DNA from: Stenotrophomonas sp. UBA2629
GTDB taxonomy: Bacteria; Pseudomonadota; Gammaproteobacteria; Xanthomonadales; Xanthomonadaceae
DNA length: 64,000 nucleotides
Direction: 5' to 3'
NCBI GenBank assembly: GCA_002359895.1
Contig: DEOB01000011.1
Coordinates: 187,203-251,202, forward strand
Made by a program: the position numbers and the translations under genes. The first letter of the stretch is position 1; each line of letters starts with the position of its first letter. The notes beneath the pieces are model-generated. The model worked only from the letters and a program-made list of their open reading frames with translations. It was not told the DNA's origin and searched no databases. Of this stretch, positions 8,772 through 17,768 are shown one piece after another.

Positions 8772-9278
8772 TTATCCGGCCTTTTTGCCGGACTTGCCGT
8801 CAAACAGGCCGAACACTGCGATGCCGATGGCGCCGGCCACAATCGCCGCGTCCGCCAGGTTGAACGACGGCCAGTAATGCTCACCCACATACCACTGGAT
8901 GAAGTCCACCACGTGACCATGCACCTGCCGGTCGATGACGTTGCCAATGGCCCCGCCGATCACCAGGGCATACGGCAGCGCCGCACGCCAGTTCGCACGC
9001 GGGGTCTGCGACAACCACCACGTCATCAGGCCGCTGATGGCCACCGCAAGAAAGGTGAAGAACCACAACTGCCAACCACCAGCATCGCTCAAAAAACTGA
9101 ATGCAGCGCCGGTGTTGTAGGTGCGGTACCAGTTCCAGAAACCGTCGATCACCGGCACCGGCGTGTATTCCGGCAGGCTCGACAACACCCAGGCCTTGCT
9201 CCACTGGTCCAGGCCGATCACCACCACCGAAAGCAGTAGCCAGATCAACGCATTGGGTTTAACCGCTTTAGCTTGCAT
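8772..9278 (-). CDS. lspA: Lipoprotein signal peptidase II
   Basis: A 168-residue inner-membrane aspartyl protease that cleaves prolipoprotein signal peptides after lipidation. The catalytic aspartates are D116 in GNVIDR and D143 in FNLADA; YNTGAAFSFLSD is the other conserved block. Four membrane helices are visible. It follows ileS after 90 bases, the usual gene order. Confidence 0.96.
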   Translation of the reverse strand: MQAKAVKPNALIWLLLSVVVIGLDQWSKAWVLSSLPEYTPVPVIDGFWNWYRTYNTGAAFSFLSDAGGWQLWFFTFLAVAISGLMTWWLSQTPRANWRAALPYALVIGGAIGNVIDRQVHGHVVDFIQWYVGEHYWPSFNLADAAIVAGAIGIAVFGLFDGKSGKKAG

Positions 9279-9368
9279 GTAGAGGCCCGTTGTAAATCAA
9301 TCAAGAGAGAAGTGGGACGCATCGGCGCTGCCGCCTTTCCTGCACCCCACCCCTCTCACTTCTCGCCG

Positions 9369-12203
9369 TCAGAACCAGCGACGCACTTCGCCCGCACCGT
9401 CGATGTTGATCACGCAGCGGCCGCACAGCTCCGGATGCGCTGCCACCGAGCCGACATCGGCGCGGTAATGCCAACAACGCACGCACTTGGCCTTCTCGGT
9501 CGGCTGCGCGCTGACAAACACCTCATCGGTGGTCGCCGGGCGCACGCTCACATCGCCACTGATGAACAGGAAGCGCATTTCCTCGGCCAGCGGCTGCCAA
9601 CGCGCGGCCTGCTCCTCGTTCGCGGCAACGGTGATTTCGGCTTCCAGCGCGGCACCAATCGCGCCATTGGCACGCATCGGCTCCAGCACCTTGGACACCT
9701 GCTCGCGCAGGGCCAGCAGCTGGTCGAAATCGGCCGCGTTGAGCTGCGCATCGGCCGGCAATGGCGCCAAACCTTCGTACCAAGTGGTGAACAGCACGTT
9801 CTCGGCACGCTTGCCCGGCAGGTAGCCCCACAGCTCTTCAGCGGTGAAGGTGAGGATCGGCGCCACCCAACGCACGAACGCTTCGGCGATATGGAACATC
9901 GCACTCTGCGCCGAACGGCGGCCGCGCGAATCTTCGCGCATTGTGTACAGGCGGTCCTTGGTCACATCCAGATACAGCGAGCCCAGATCGACGCTGCAGA
10001 AATTCAGCAGCAACTGCACGATCTCAGCCATGTTGTAGCTGGCGTACGCGGCCTTGATCTTCTCCTGCAGCTCAAACGCGCGATGCACGATCCACGCATC
10101 CAGCGCCACCATGTCCTGCAGCGACACCAGGTGCTGCTCCGGGTCAAACCCGTCCAGGTTGCCCAACAGGAAGCGTGCGGTGTTGCGCAGGCGGCGGTAA
10201 GCATCAGCGTTGCGCTTGAGGATTTCCTGCGACAGCGACATCTCGTTGCTGTAGTCGGCCGAGGCAATCCACAGGCGCAGGATGTCCGCGCCCAGCTTGT
10301 TCATGATGTCCTGCGGCTCGATGCCGTTGCCCAGCGACTTGGACATCTTGCGGCCGTGTTCGTCCACGGTGAAACCGTGGGTCAGGCACTGCTTGTACGG
10401 CGCTGCCTTGTCGATGGCCACGCCGGTCAACAGTGAGGACTGGAACCAACCGCGATGCTGGTCCGAGCCCTCCAGGTAAAGATCGGCCGGCTTGTTGAAA
10501 CCACGTGCCAGCAGCACACCTTCATGCGTGACGCCCGAGTCGAACCACACATCAAGAATGTCGGTGACCTTTTCGTACTGTGCGGCTTCATCACCCAGCA
10601 GTTCGGCCGCGTCCAGCGAATACCAGACGTCGATGCCGCCCTGCTCCACACGGTCGGCCACCTGCTGCATCAGTTCCACCGTGCGCGGATGCGGCTGGCC
10701 GGTTTCGCGGTGCATGAACAGTGCGATCGGCACACCCCAGGTGCGCTGGCGGGAGATCGTCCAGTCCGGGCGCCCTTCCACCATGCTCGAAATGCGTGCC
10801 TTGCCCCAGGTCGGGAACCAGCCCACCGTGTCGATGGCCTTCATGGCATCGGCACGCAGGCCCGCCTTGTCCATCGAGATGAACCACTGCGGCGTGGCGC
10901 GGAACACCAGCGGGGTCTTCTTGTGTCGCCAGCAATGCGGATAACTGTGCTGGATTTCCACGAACGCCAGCAGCGCGCCACTCTCGCGCAGCACATCGAC
11001 GATCAACGGCTGCGCCTTCCAGATGTGCAGGCCCGCCAGCTGCAGTGCACCGGCAGCCGGTGTGGAGGGCAGATAGACACCTGCGCCATCGATGGGGTTG
11101 ATCTGGCCGGCGTTGTAATGCTCCAGCAGCCCGTAGGCCTGGCTGACGGCATAGTCCTCCTGGCCGTGCCCCGGCGCGGTATGCACCGCACCGGTACCGT
11201 CCGCATCGGACACGTGCTCGCCATTGAGCAGCGGGATGTCGCGCTCGGCGTAGAACGGGTGGGCCAGCAGCTGGTTCTCCAGCGCCGAACCCTTGGCATG
11301 GCCATGCACCACCGCTTCGGCCACGCCATAGCGCGCCAGCGAACGTTCGGCCAGCGCCGAGGCCAGCACCAGCCAACGCGGCTGGCCGTTGTGGGCCGGG
11401 CCCTCGACCAGCGCGTACTCGATATCCGCACCCAGCGACACCGCCAACGAGGCCGGCAGCGTCCACGGCGTGGTGGTCCAGATCGGCACGGCCACTTCCA
11501 CGCCCGCCGGCAGCGTCACGCCGAAGCTGGCTGCCAGCGCCTTGGAGTCGCGCGCGGCATAGGCCACGTCCACCGCAGGCGAAGCCTTGTCCTGGTATTC
11601 GATCTCGGCCTCGGCCAAGGCCGAGCCGCAGTCAAAGCACCAGTGCACGGGCTTGGCGCCACGCAACAGGTGACCGTTGGCGACCACCTTGGCCAGCGCG
11701 CGGATTTCATTGGCTTCAAAATCGAAGCTCAGCGTCTTGTACGGGTTGTCCCAATCACCAATCACGCCCAGGCGCTTGAAGTCGCGGCGCTGGATGTCGA
11801 TCTGCTCTTCAGCGTATTCGCGGCACTTCTGGCGGAACTGCACCGCATCCAGCTTGGTGCCAACCTTGCCCCACTTCTTCTCAACCGCGATTTCGATCGG
11901 CAGGCCATGGCAATCCCAGCCCGGCACATACGGCGCATCGAAGCCGTCGAGGTAGCGCGACTTGACGATGATGTCCTTGAGGATCTTGTTGACCGCATGA
12001 CCCAAGTGGATCTGGCCATTGGCATACGGCGGGCCATCGTGCAGCACAAACAGCGGGCGGCCTTTGGCGTTCTCGCGAAGCTGCGCGTAAATGCCCTGCT
12101 CTTCCCAACGCGCCAGAATGCCCGGCTCGCGCTTGGGCAGGTCGCCGCGCATCGGGAATTCCGTTGCGGGCAGATGGAGGGTGGCTTTGTAATCCTGGCT
12201 CAC
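9369..12203 (-). CDS. ileS: Isoleucyl-tRNA synthetase
   Basis: A 944-residue class I synthetase. The HIGH motif is HLGH at 66-69 (ANGQIHLGHAVNK), and KMSKS occurs in HGRKMSKSLGN near residue 610. The CP1 editing domain contains TTTPWTLPAS. The C-terminal zinc motif CVRCWHYR...CGRC is intact. Length matches bacterial IleS (about 940). The start overlaps the ribF stop by four bases (ATGA), implying coupled translation. Confidence 0.97.
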   Translation of the reverse strand: MSQDYKATLHLPATEFPMRGDLPKREPGILARWEEQGIYAQLRENAKGRPLFVLHDGPPYANGQIHLGHAVNKILKDIIVKSRYLDGFDAPYVPGWDCHGLPIEIAVEKKWGKVGTKLDAVQFRQKCREYAEEQIDIQRRDFKRLGVIGDWDNPYKTLSFDFEANEIRALAKVVANGHLLRGAKPVHWCFDCGSALAEAEIEYQDKASPAVDVAYAARDSKALAASFGVTLPAGVEVAVPIWTTTPWTLPASLAVSLGADIEYALVEGPAHNGQPRWLVLASALAERSLARYGVAEAVVHGHAKGSALENQLLAHPFYAERDIPLLNGEHVSDADGTGAVHTAPGHGQEDYAVSQAYGLLEHYNAGQINPIDGAGVYLPSTPAAGALQLAGLHIWKAQPLIVDVLRESGALLAFVEIQHSYPHCWRHKKTPLVFRATPQWFISMDKAGLRADAMKAIDTVGWFPTWGKARISSMVEGRPDWTISRQRTWGVPIALFMHRETGQPHPRTVELMQQVADRVEQGGIDVWYSLDAAELLGDEAAQYEKVTDILDVWFDSGVTHEGVLLARGFNKPADLYLEGSDQHRGWFQSSLLTGVAIDKAAPYKQCLTHGFTVDEHGRKMSKSLGNGIEPQDIMNKLGADILRLWIASADYSNEMSLSQEILKRNADAYRRLRNTARFLLGNLDGFDPEQHLVSLQDMVALDAWIVHRAFELQEKIKAAYASYNMAEIVQLLLNFCSVDLGSLYLDVTKDRLYTMREDSRGRRSAQSAMFHIAEAFVRWVAPILTFTAEELWGYLPGKRAENVLFTTWYEGLAPLPADAQLNAADFDQLLALREQVSKVLEPMRANGAIGAALEAEITVAANEEQAARWQPLAEEMRFLFISGDVSVRPATTDEVFVSAQPTEKAKCVRCWHYRADVGSVAAHPELCGRCVINIDGAGEVRRWF

Positions 12204-13147
12204 GCGGTAGCTCGCAATCTGTGTTCGGAAAGGATGCGACGCGCCTGTTCGGCGTCGCGGTGCATCTGCTCGGTCAAGGCCGGCAGATCGTTGAACTTCT
12301 CTTCGTTGCGCAACTTGGCGACAAACTCAACTTCAATATGACGGCCGTAAAGGTCGCCTTGGAAGTCGAACAGATGCGCCTCCAGCAACGGCTCCACGCC
12401 CTCCACCGTCGGGCGCGTGCCGAAGCTCGACACCGACGGCCATGGCTGCTCGAAAACACCGTGCACCCACGTGGCGTAGATACCAGAAAGTGCGGGTGTT
12501 TTAGCAAAACGCAAGTTGGCGGTCGGGAAGCCCAGGGTGCGCCCCAGCTGCTTGCCGCGCACTACCCGGCCACCAATGGCATAAGGGCGGCCCAGCAATT
12601 GACCGGCATGGGCGAAATTGCCTTCCACCAGCAGCTCGCGGATGCGGGTGCTGGAAATGCGCTCACCGTTCAGGTGTACCGGCTCGATCTCGCCTGCAAC
12701 AAACCCCAGCTCGGCGCCCATGGCCTGCAGCAGCGCGATATCGCCGCCACGGCGGTTGCCGAAGTGGAACTTGGGGCCGATCCAGACTTCACGCGCACCC
12801 AGCCGGCGGACCAGCATGTCGCGCACGAAATCCTCAGCCGTGGTCGCGGCCATCTTGGCGTCAAATCGCAGCAGGCCGACGTTGTCCACGCCCAAGCCGC
12901 GCAAAGCAGCGACCTTGTCACGGGCCAGCATCAGCCGCGGCGGTGGGTTGTCCTTGGCGAAAAACTCGCGCGGAAGCGGCTCGAATGCCAGCGCCACTAC
13001 CGGAACTCCCAGCGCACGGGCGCGCTCAACCGCATGGCGCACCAGCGCCCGGTGGCCCAAGTGCAGGCCGTCGAAAGCACCGATGCAGACCACGCTTCCC
13101 TGCGGGAACAACACCCCGCCTTCGACGTCTCTAAAAAGCCTGCTCAT
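12200..13147 (-). CDS. ribF: Bifunctional riboflavin kinase/FAD synthetase
   Basis: A 315-residue protein that converts riboflavin to FMN and FAD. The adenylyltransferase domain begins with GAFDGLHLGHRALV and contains ISSTRIRELL; the riboflavin kinase domain starts at GRPYAIGGRVVRG, with GFPTANL. ATG 13147 (MSRLFRDVEGG) is preferred; the frame runs up to 13186 but those residues are not family-like. It sits between murJ and ileS. Confidence 0.95.
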   Translation of the reverse strand: MSRLFRDVEGGVLFPQGSVVCIGAFDGLHLGHRALVRHAVERARALGVPVVALAFEPLPREFFAKDNPPPRLMLARDKVAALRGLGVDNVGLLRFDAKMAATTAEDFVRDMLVRRLGAREVWIGPKFHFGNRRGGDIALLQAMGAELGFVAGEIEPVHLNGERISSTRIRELLVEGNFAHAGQLLGRPYAIGGRVVRGKQLGRTLGFPTANLRFAKTPALSGIYATWVHGVFEQPWPSVSSFGTRPTVEGVEPLLEAHLFDFQGDLYGRHIEVEFVAKLRNEEKFNDLPALTEQMHRDAEQARRILSEHRLRATA

Positions 13148-13213
13148 TCCATCCGGATACGGCCCGCGCGGGGCCGGTTCAGTCATGTATAGCCGGTCAG
13201 TATAACGGCCACC

Positions 13214-14842
13214 TCAGTGCCCGCGCAGTTCACGCGGGCGATAGCCCGTCAGCAGCATGCCTGCGGCGTAAACCAGCCCGCCCGCGCCGACCAGGGCCGA
13301 CAGACGCAACGCCCGTTCCCACCAGAGCCACTGCGCCCAGTCCACCCAGAACAACCGCAGCGCCACCACCACCGCCGTCATCAACACGCTGGCTACCGCC
13401 AGCTGAACCGCGAAGCGGCCCCAACCGGGCTGAGGCTGGTACACCCCGGCCCGCCGCAGATACCACCACAGCTGAATCGTGTTCACCCAGCCCGCTGCCG
13501 CAATGGCCAGCGCCAACAGGGCATGCGCGCCCTCCACCTTCTGCAACGCCTCCAACCAGGAGCCGTTGGCTTGGGCAAACGCGGCCTGCCCCATCGGGCT
13601 GAACCGGAGCATCAGCACAAGAAACAGCACCGTGCAGCTGGCATTGACCGCCATGGAGACCAGCGCAGCCTTGACCGGGGTGCGGGTGTCCTGGCGCGAG
13701 TAAAACGCCGGCGCCAGCACCTTCACCAGCAGGAAGGCCGGCACCGCCAGCGACTGCGCCATCAGGCTCAGGCTGCCCATGTGCACGTCCCGCCCGGTGA
13801 AGCGGCCGTACTGGAACAAGGTAGCCAACAACGGCTCAGCACAGACCACCAGCCCGATACAGGCCGGGATACCAATCAGCAGGCACAGCCGGAAACCCCA
13901 ATCCAGCCCCTTGGAATACCCCTGCGGGTCGGACACCGCGTGGCGCCCGGACAGGTGCGGCAGGATCACCGTACCGATCGCCACGCCAAACATGCCCAGC
14001 GGGAATTCGAGCAGGCGGTCACTGAAATAGAGCCAGGTGACGCTGCCGCTGATCAGCAGCGAGGCGACCAGCGTATTGAGCAGCAGGTTGATCTGCGCCA
14101 CCGAGGAGCCAAACAGCGTCGGCACCATCAGCTTCATGATCTTGCGCACACCGGCATGGGCAAAATCCAAGCGCGGGCGCGGCAACAACCCCAGCTTGGC
14201 CAACGACGGCAACTGGAAAGCAAGCTGCAGGATGCCAGCAGCAAATACACCCCATGCCAGCGCCAGTACCGGCTCGTAGCCCCATGCCTTCATGTGCGGC
14301 ACCAGGCACACGGCGGCGGAAATCATCGAAATATTGAGCAGAATCGGCGACAACGCCGGGATGGCGAAACGCTGATAGCTGTTCAGCACCCCGCCCACCA
14401 ACGACGCCAGCGAGATGAACAGCGCGTACGGGAAGGTGATCTGCAGCATCAGCGTGGCCAGACGGGCCTGCTCGCTGTCCGGCGCGAAGCCCGGCGCGAA
14501 CACCCGCATGATCCACGGCGCCAGCAGCACCGCCAGCGCAGTCACCACCAGCATTGCTGCGGTCAACGCCCCGGTCACACGGTCCACCAGCGCCTTCACG
14601 GCCGCGTGGTCGCCCTTGGCCTTGTATTCTGCCAACACCGGCACGAAGGCCATCGAGAACGAACCCTCTGCCGACAGCCGACGGATGAAGTTCGGAATCC
14701 TGAACGCAATGAAGAACGCGTCCATCGCCGCATTGGCGCCGAAAACCTGCGCATAAACCTGGTCCCGGACCAACCCGCTGATGCGCGAAAGGAAGGTCAT
14801 TGCGCTGAAAACCGCCGTGGACCTGAGCAAACGACCACTCAC
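13214..14842 (-). CDS. murJ: Lipid II flippase (MVIN/MATE-like)
   Basis: A 542-residue polytopic membrane protein that flips lipid II for peptidoglycan synthesis. The N-terminal block STAVFSAMTFLSRISGLVRD and AFFIAFRIPNFIRRLSAEGS are diagnostic; about 14 helices are visible. I choose GTG 14842 because AAGGGGAAG lies at good spacing just upstream; the longest frame begins at TTG 14860. It diverges from rpsT and probably heads the run to ispH. Confidence 0.95.
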   Translation of the reverse strand: MSGRLLRSTAVFSAMTFLSRISGLVRDQVYAQVFGANAAMDAFFIAFRIPNFIRRLSAEGSFSMAFVPVLAEYKAKGDHAAVKALVDRVTGALTAAMLVVTALAVLLAPWIMRVFAPGFAPDSEQARLATLMLQITFPYALFISLASLVGGVLNSYQRFAIPALSPILLNISMISAAVCLVPHMKAWGYEPVLALAWGVFAAGILQLAFQLPSLAKLGLLPRPRLDFAHAGVRKIMKLMVPTLFGSSVAQINLLLNTLVASLLISGSVTWLYFSDRLLEFPLGMFGVAIGTVILPHLSGRHAVSDPQGYSKGLDWGFRLCLLIGIPACIGLVVCAEPLLATLFQYGRFTGRDVHMGSLSLMAQSLAVPAFLLVKVLAPAFYSRQDTRTPVKAALVSMAVNASCTVLFLVLMLRFSPMGQAAFAQANGSWLEALQKVEGAHALLALAIAAAGWVNTIQLWWYLRRAGVYQPQPGWGRFAVQLAVASVLMTAVVVALRLFWVDWAQWLWWERALRLSALVGAGGLVYAAGMLLTGYRPRELRGH

Positions 14843-14942
14843 TAAACTTCCCCTTGACAACTCGACTTGACGTTCATTTAGTCAGCCATCATACTTGCGT
14901 GCTAGCTATTCCCACCACATCGATTTTCAGGAAACCACCACC

Positions 14943-15212
14943 GTGGCCAATATCAAGTCCGCCAAGAAGCGCGCCAAGCAGACCGTCGTGCGCAACGCGC
15001 GCAACGTGGCTCAGCGCTCGATGCTGCGCACCGCTGTCAAGAAAGTGATCAAGGCGCTGGACGCCAACGATGCCGCCGGCGCCGAAGCCGCCTTCGCCGT
15101 TGCCCAGCCGATTCTGGATCGCTTCAGCGCGCGTGGCCTGATCCACAAGAACAAGGCTGCTCGTCATAAGAGCCGCCTGAACGACCGCATCAAGGCCCTG
15201 AAGGCCGCTTGA
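14943..15212 (+). CDS. rpsT: 30S ribosomal protein S20
   Basis: An 89-residue basic protein that binds 16S rRNA. It starts at GTG 14943 (MANIKSAKKRAKQ...), with AGGAAA upstream; E. coli S20 also uses a non-ATG start. The open frame upstream to 14895 is leader. Helical, Lys/Arg-rich, ending LNDRIKALKAA. It is monocistronic with a strong terminator. Confidence 0.97.
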   Translation: MANIKSAKKRAKQTVVRNARNVAQRSMLRTAVKKVIKALDANDAAGAEAAFAVAQPILDRFSARGLIHKNKAARHKSRLNDRIKALKAA

Positions 15213-15251
15213 TTCGAGCGTTCTCCGCGAGCCACAAGGCTCACGGCATGA

Positions 15252-15276
15252 AAAACCCGGCCTCGTGCCGGGTTTT
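15252..15276 (+). terminator. rpsT terminator
   Basis: AAAACCCGGC / GCCGGGTTTT is a perfect 10-bp stem with a 5-base loop and six T. Confidence 0.9.
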
Positions 15277-15372
15277 TTGTTGGGCCAATTCAGGGGAAGT
15301 TCGCCAGATTCACTTGCAGAATGACTGCGCTTGGCCGTGGCTACTGAACAACCCACTGAAATCAGAGACCTC

Positions 15373-15486
15373 CCTTCTCCCGCTTGCGGGAGAAGGTGCC
15401 CGAAGGGCGGATGAGGGGGCTTTGAGACTTTTCAAGCAAAAGCCCGCCCTCACCCCAACCCCTCTCCCGCAAGCGGGAGAGGGGCT
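15373..15486. repeat. Paired intergenic hairpin repeat
   Basis: It begins with CCTTCTCCCGC-TT-GCGGGAGAAGG (15373-15396) and ends with CCCTCACCCCAACCCC followed by the hairpin CTCTCCCGC/GCGGGAGAG (15447-15486). The inner flanks (GATGAGGGGGCTTT and AAAAGCCCGCCCTC) are roughly complementary, so the whole is a head-to-head REP-like pair. The second half recurs twice at 62149-62321 and a shorter relative lies at 21146. No gene is credible here; open frames across it are by-products of the repeat. Confidence 0.8.
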
Positions 15487-15575
15487 CCAAATCCAAATCC
15501 AAAACCGAAGCCGAAGCCGAAGCAAATCCAAAGCCAAAGCCAAAGCCAAAGCCAAAGCCAGAGCCAGAGCCAAAG
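15487..15575. repeat. Degenerate hexanucleotide tandem array
   Basis: Fifteen consecutive units of consensus CCAAAG: two CCAAAT, one CCAAAA, three CCGAAG, one 5-base CAAAT, five CCAAAG, two CCAGAG and one CCAAAG. Variant units are grouped, as expected for expansion by slippage. On the minus strand all frames read through as Phe/Gly- or Trp/Leu-type repeats, but no start, ribosome site or domain supports a gene. Confidence 0.9.
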
Positions 15576-15610
15576 CCGACAGGCAGCCAAATCCAAGCCA
15601 CCCAAAGCAG

Positions 15611-15634
15611 AAAACCCGGCCTTAGCCGGGTTTT
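15611..15634 (-). terminator. Terminator downstream of obgE
   Basis: AAAACCCGGC / GCCGGGTTTT with a CTTA loop, 27 bases past the obgE stop. The stem is nearly identical to the rpsT terminator. Confidence 0.8.
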
Positions 15635-15661
15635 CTTTACACACCTACCGCCAGCGAAAAC

Positions 15662-16720
15662 TCACTCGCCCAGCGCGTGACGCTCTTCCGCTTCCAGGAT
15701 CTTCTGCTGGTCAAAGAACGCCATGATGTCCTTCATGATCGGCCAGGTGCCTTCGCGGCCCAGCGCCGATACCAGATACCACGGCTCCTTCCAGCCCAGT
15801 TCCTTGATCACCTGCTCGGCGGCAACCTTGGCCTCGTCCTCGAACATCAGGTCGGCTTTGTTGAGCACCAGCCAGCGCGGCTTCTGCAGCAGCTCCGGAT
15901 CATGCTTGCCCAGCTCACGCTCGATGGCACGCACCTGCTCGACCGGGGAAATGCCTTCCACCCCACCTTCCATCGGCGAAATGTCCACGAGGTGCAACAA
16001 CAGTCGCGTGCGCTGCAGATGGCGCAGGAACTGCGCACCCAGCCCGGCACCGTCGGCAGCACCTTCGATCAGGCCGGGAATGTCGGCAATCACAAAGCTT
16101 CGGTAATTTTCCACCTTCACCACACCCAGATTCGGGTAAAGCGTGGTGAACGGATAATCAGCCACCTTCGGCGTTGCCGCCGAAACCGCACGAATCAAGG
16201 TGCTCTTGCCGGCATTGGGGAAGCCCAGCAGGCCGACGTCGGCCAGCAATTTCAGCTCAAGCTTGAGCAGGCGCTCCTCACCCTCTTCACCCGGCAGCGC
16301 CTGACGCGGCGCGCGGTTGGTGGAGCTTTTGAAGTGCATGTTACCCAGGCCACCCTTGCCGCCCATGGCCACCAGCAGGCGGTCGCCATGCGTAGTCATG
16401 TCGCCAATTACCTCGTCGGTAGCAACGTTGATCACCACGGTGCCGACCGGCACGGTGATGACCAGGTCTTCGCCACCCTTGCCGTATGCTTGGCGGCCCA
16501 TGCCGTTCTCGCCGCGCTGCGCCTTGAAAATGCGGTCATGGCGGAAGTCGACCAGGGTGTTCAGGTTTTCGTCGGCACGGATCCACACGCTGCCGCCGTT
16601 GCCGCCATCGCCGCCGTCCGGGCCACCCAGCGGGATGAACTTCTCCCGGCGAAAGCCGATGCAGCCGTTACCGCCGTTGCCAGCGGTGACCTGGATCTCC
16701 GCTTCGTCTACAAGTTTCAT
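15662..16720 (-). CDS. obgE: GTPase Obg
   Basis: A 352-residue ribosome-associated GTPase acting in 50S assembly and stress control. The glycine-rich Obg fold (GGNGGSVWIRAD, GGKGGLGN) fills about 1-158; the G domain follows with GFPNAGKST (G1), DIPGLIEGA (G3) and NKAD (G4). ATG 16720 (MKLVDEAEIQV) is the family start; upstream frame to 16834 is not family-like. It follows rplU-rpmA in the usual order, but a terminator lies in between. Confidence 0.96.
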   Translation of the reverse strand: MKLVDEAEIQVTAGNGGNGCIGFRREKFIPLGGPDGGDGGNGGSVWIRADENLNTLVDFRHDRIFKAQRGENGMGRQAYGKGGEDLVITVPVGTVVINVATDEVIGDMTTHGDRLLVAMGGKGGLGNMHFKSSTNRAPRQALPGEEGEERLLKLELKLLADVGLLGFPNAGKSTLIRAVSAATPKVADYPFTTLYPNLGVVKVENYRSFVIADIPGLIEGAADGAGLGAQFLRHLQRTRLLLHLVDISPMEGGVEGISPVEQVRAIERELGKHDPELLQKPRWLVLNKADLMFEDEAKVAAEQVIKELGWKEPWYLVSALGREGTWPIMKDIMAFFDQQKILEAEERHALGE

Positions 16721-16836
16721 GATTCTGGTTGCCCACTGATGGCGGCAGGCGAACTGCCTGACCGCAAAGTCTAACTGCCCCGGCCCTGCCAGGGAAAACA
16801 ACGGCGAAAACCCGCCATTTGATTCTGTCGCCAACG

Positions 16837-16861
16837 AAAAACCCCGCCTAAGCGGGGTTTT
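16837..16861 (-). terminator. rplU-rpmA terminator
   Basis: AAAACCCCGC / GCGGGGTTTT stem with a CTAA loop, between rpmA and obgE. It probably attenuates rather than fully separates obgE. Confidence 0.85.
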
Positions 16862-16904
16862 CGTCAGCTACCCACGCCAGGCGTGGGCACCTGCGTGTAC
16901 GGAA

Positions 16905-17165
16905 TTAAGCTTCCGTGACCACGCTGACGGTACGACGCTTGTTGGCGCCCTTGACCGAGAACTCAACCTTGCCATCGAGCAGCGCGAACAGCGTGTGGTC
17001 GCGGCCCAGGCCGACGCCGGCGCCCGGATGGAACTGGGTGCCGCGCTGACGCACGATGATGTTGCCGGCTTCGATAGCCTGGCCGCCAAAGATCTTGACG
17101 CCCAAGTACTTCGGGTTGGAATCGCGACCGTTGCGCGAGGAGCCTACGCCCTTTTTATGTGCCAT
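16905..17165 (-). CDS. rpmA: 50S ribosomal protein L27
   Basis: An 86-residue protein starting MAHKKGVGSSRNGRDSNPKY, the conserved L27 N-terminus that reaches the peptidyl-transferase centre. GAGVGLGRDHTLFAL is also typical. It follows rplU after 17 bases. Confidence 0.97.
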   Translation of the reverse strand: MAHKKGVGSSRNGRDSNPKYLGVKIFGGQAIEAGNIIVRQRGTQFHPGAGVGLGRDHTLFALLDGKVEFSVKGANKRRTVSVVTEA

Positions 17166-17182
17166 GACGGATTCTCCTGTGC

Positions 17183-17491
17183 TTAACCGGCGATGCCGGT
17201 GATCTGAATTTCGGTGTAGTACTGACGGTGACCCTGACGCTTCATGTGGTGCTTACGGCGACGGAACTTGATGATCCGGACCTTGTCAGCGCGGCCATGG
17301 GCCACAACCGTAGCGGTCACCGAAGCGCCCTTCAGCGCATCACCCAACTTGATGCCGTCGGAATCGCCGAGCATCAGGATGTTGTCAAACTTGATCTCGC
17401 TGCCAGCTTCGACTTCGAGCTTTTCCACGCGAAGGGTTTCACCCTGCGCGACGCGGTATTGCTTACCGCCAGTTACCAGTACTGCGTACAT
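17183..17491 (-). CDS. rplU: 50S ribosomal protein L21
   Basis: A 102-residue L21, beginning MYAVLVTGGKQYRV and carrying KFRRRKHHMKRQGHRQ, the conserved basic rRNA-binding segment. It is the first gene of rplU-rpmA and diverges from uvrA across a 277-base gap. Confidence 0.97.
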   Translation of the reverse strand: MYAVLVTGGKQYRVAQGETLRVEKLEVEAGSEIKFDNILMLGDSDGIKLGDALKGASVTATVVAHGRADKVRIIKFRRRKHHMKRQGHRQYYTEIQITGIAG

Positions 17492-17768
17492 GACCAGACT
17501 TCCTCTGTAGTTATTGTGGTCGCCGTGCCGCCATCGAGGGCGGACAGGAGCGGGATTTTAACGGCAGACCTCAGCCCGGGTCAAGCCACCCCCTGCTCTA
17601 AAACCCGAGCCTGAACAACGACCTGCCTACAGAGCGATAAGGGCCTCCCGGACTGGCAAAAGTGGCAATTGCCCCCAAATCACAAGGCCGCTAGGCTGCT
17701 TGATTGCCGTCAGCTACGCCCCCCACTTCCGCCCCGGCTCGCCGGCGGCGGTCAAAACCGGATTTCCC

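Noticed and set aside
10455..12341. 628-codon open frame on the plus strand
   Set aside because: Antisense to ileS, low-complexity Arg/Gln/His composition, no ribosome site or domain.
13217..14845. 542-codon open frame on the plus strand
   Set aside because: Exact antisense of murJ; Gln/Arg/His-rich shadow.
15487..15575. CRISPR array
   Set aside because: Units are 6 bases and contiguous, with no spacers and no cas genes.
15209..15644. Several open frames of 64-138 codons between rpsT and obgE
   Set aside because: They are produced by the hairpin repeat and the hexanucleotide array, where absence of stops is automatic; no start signals.
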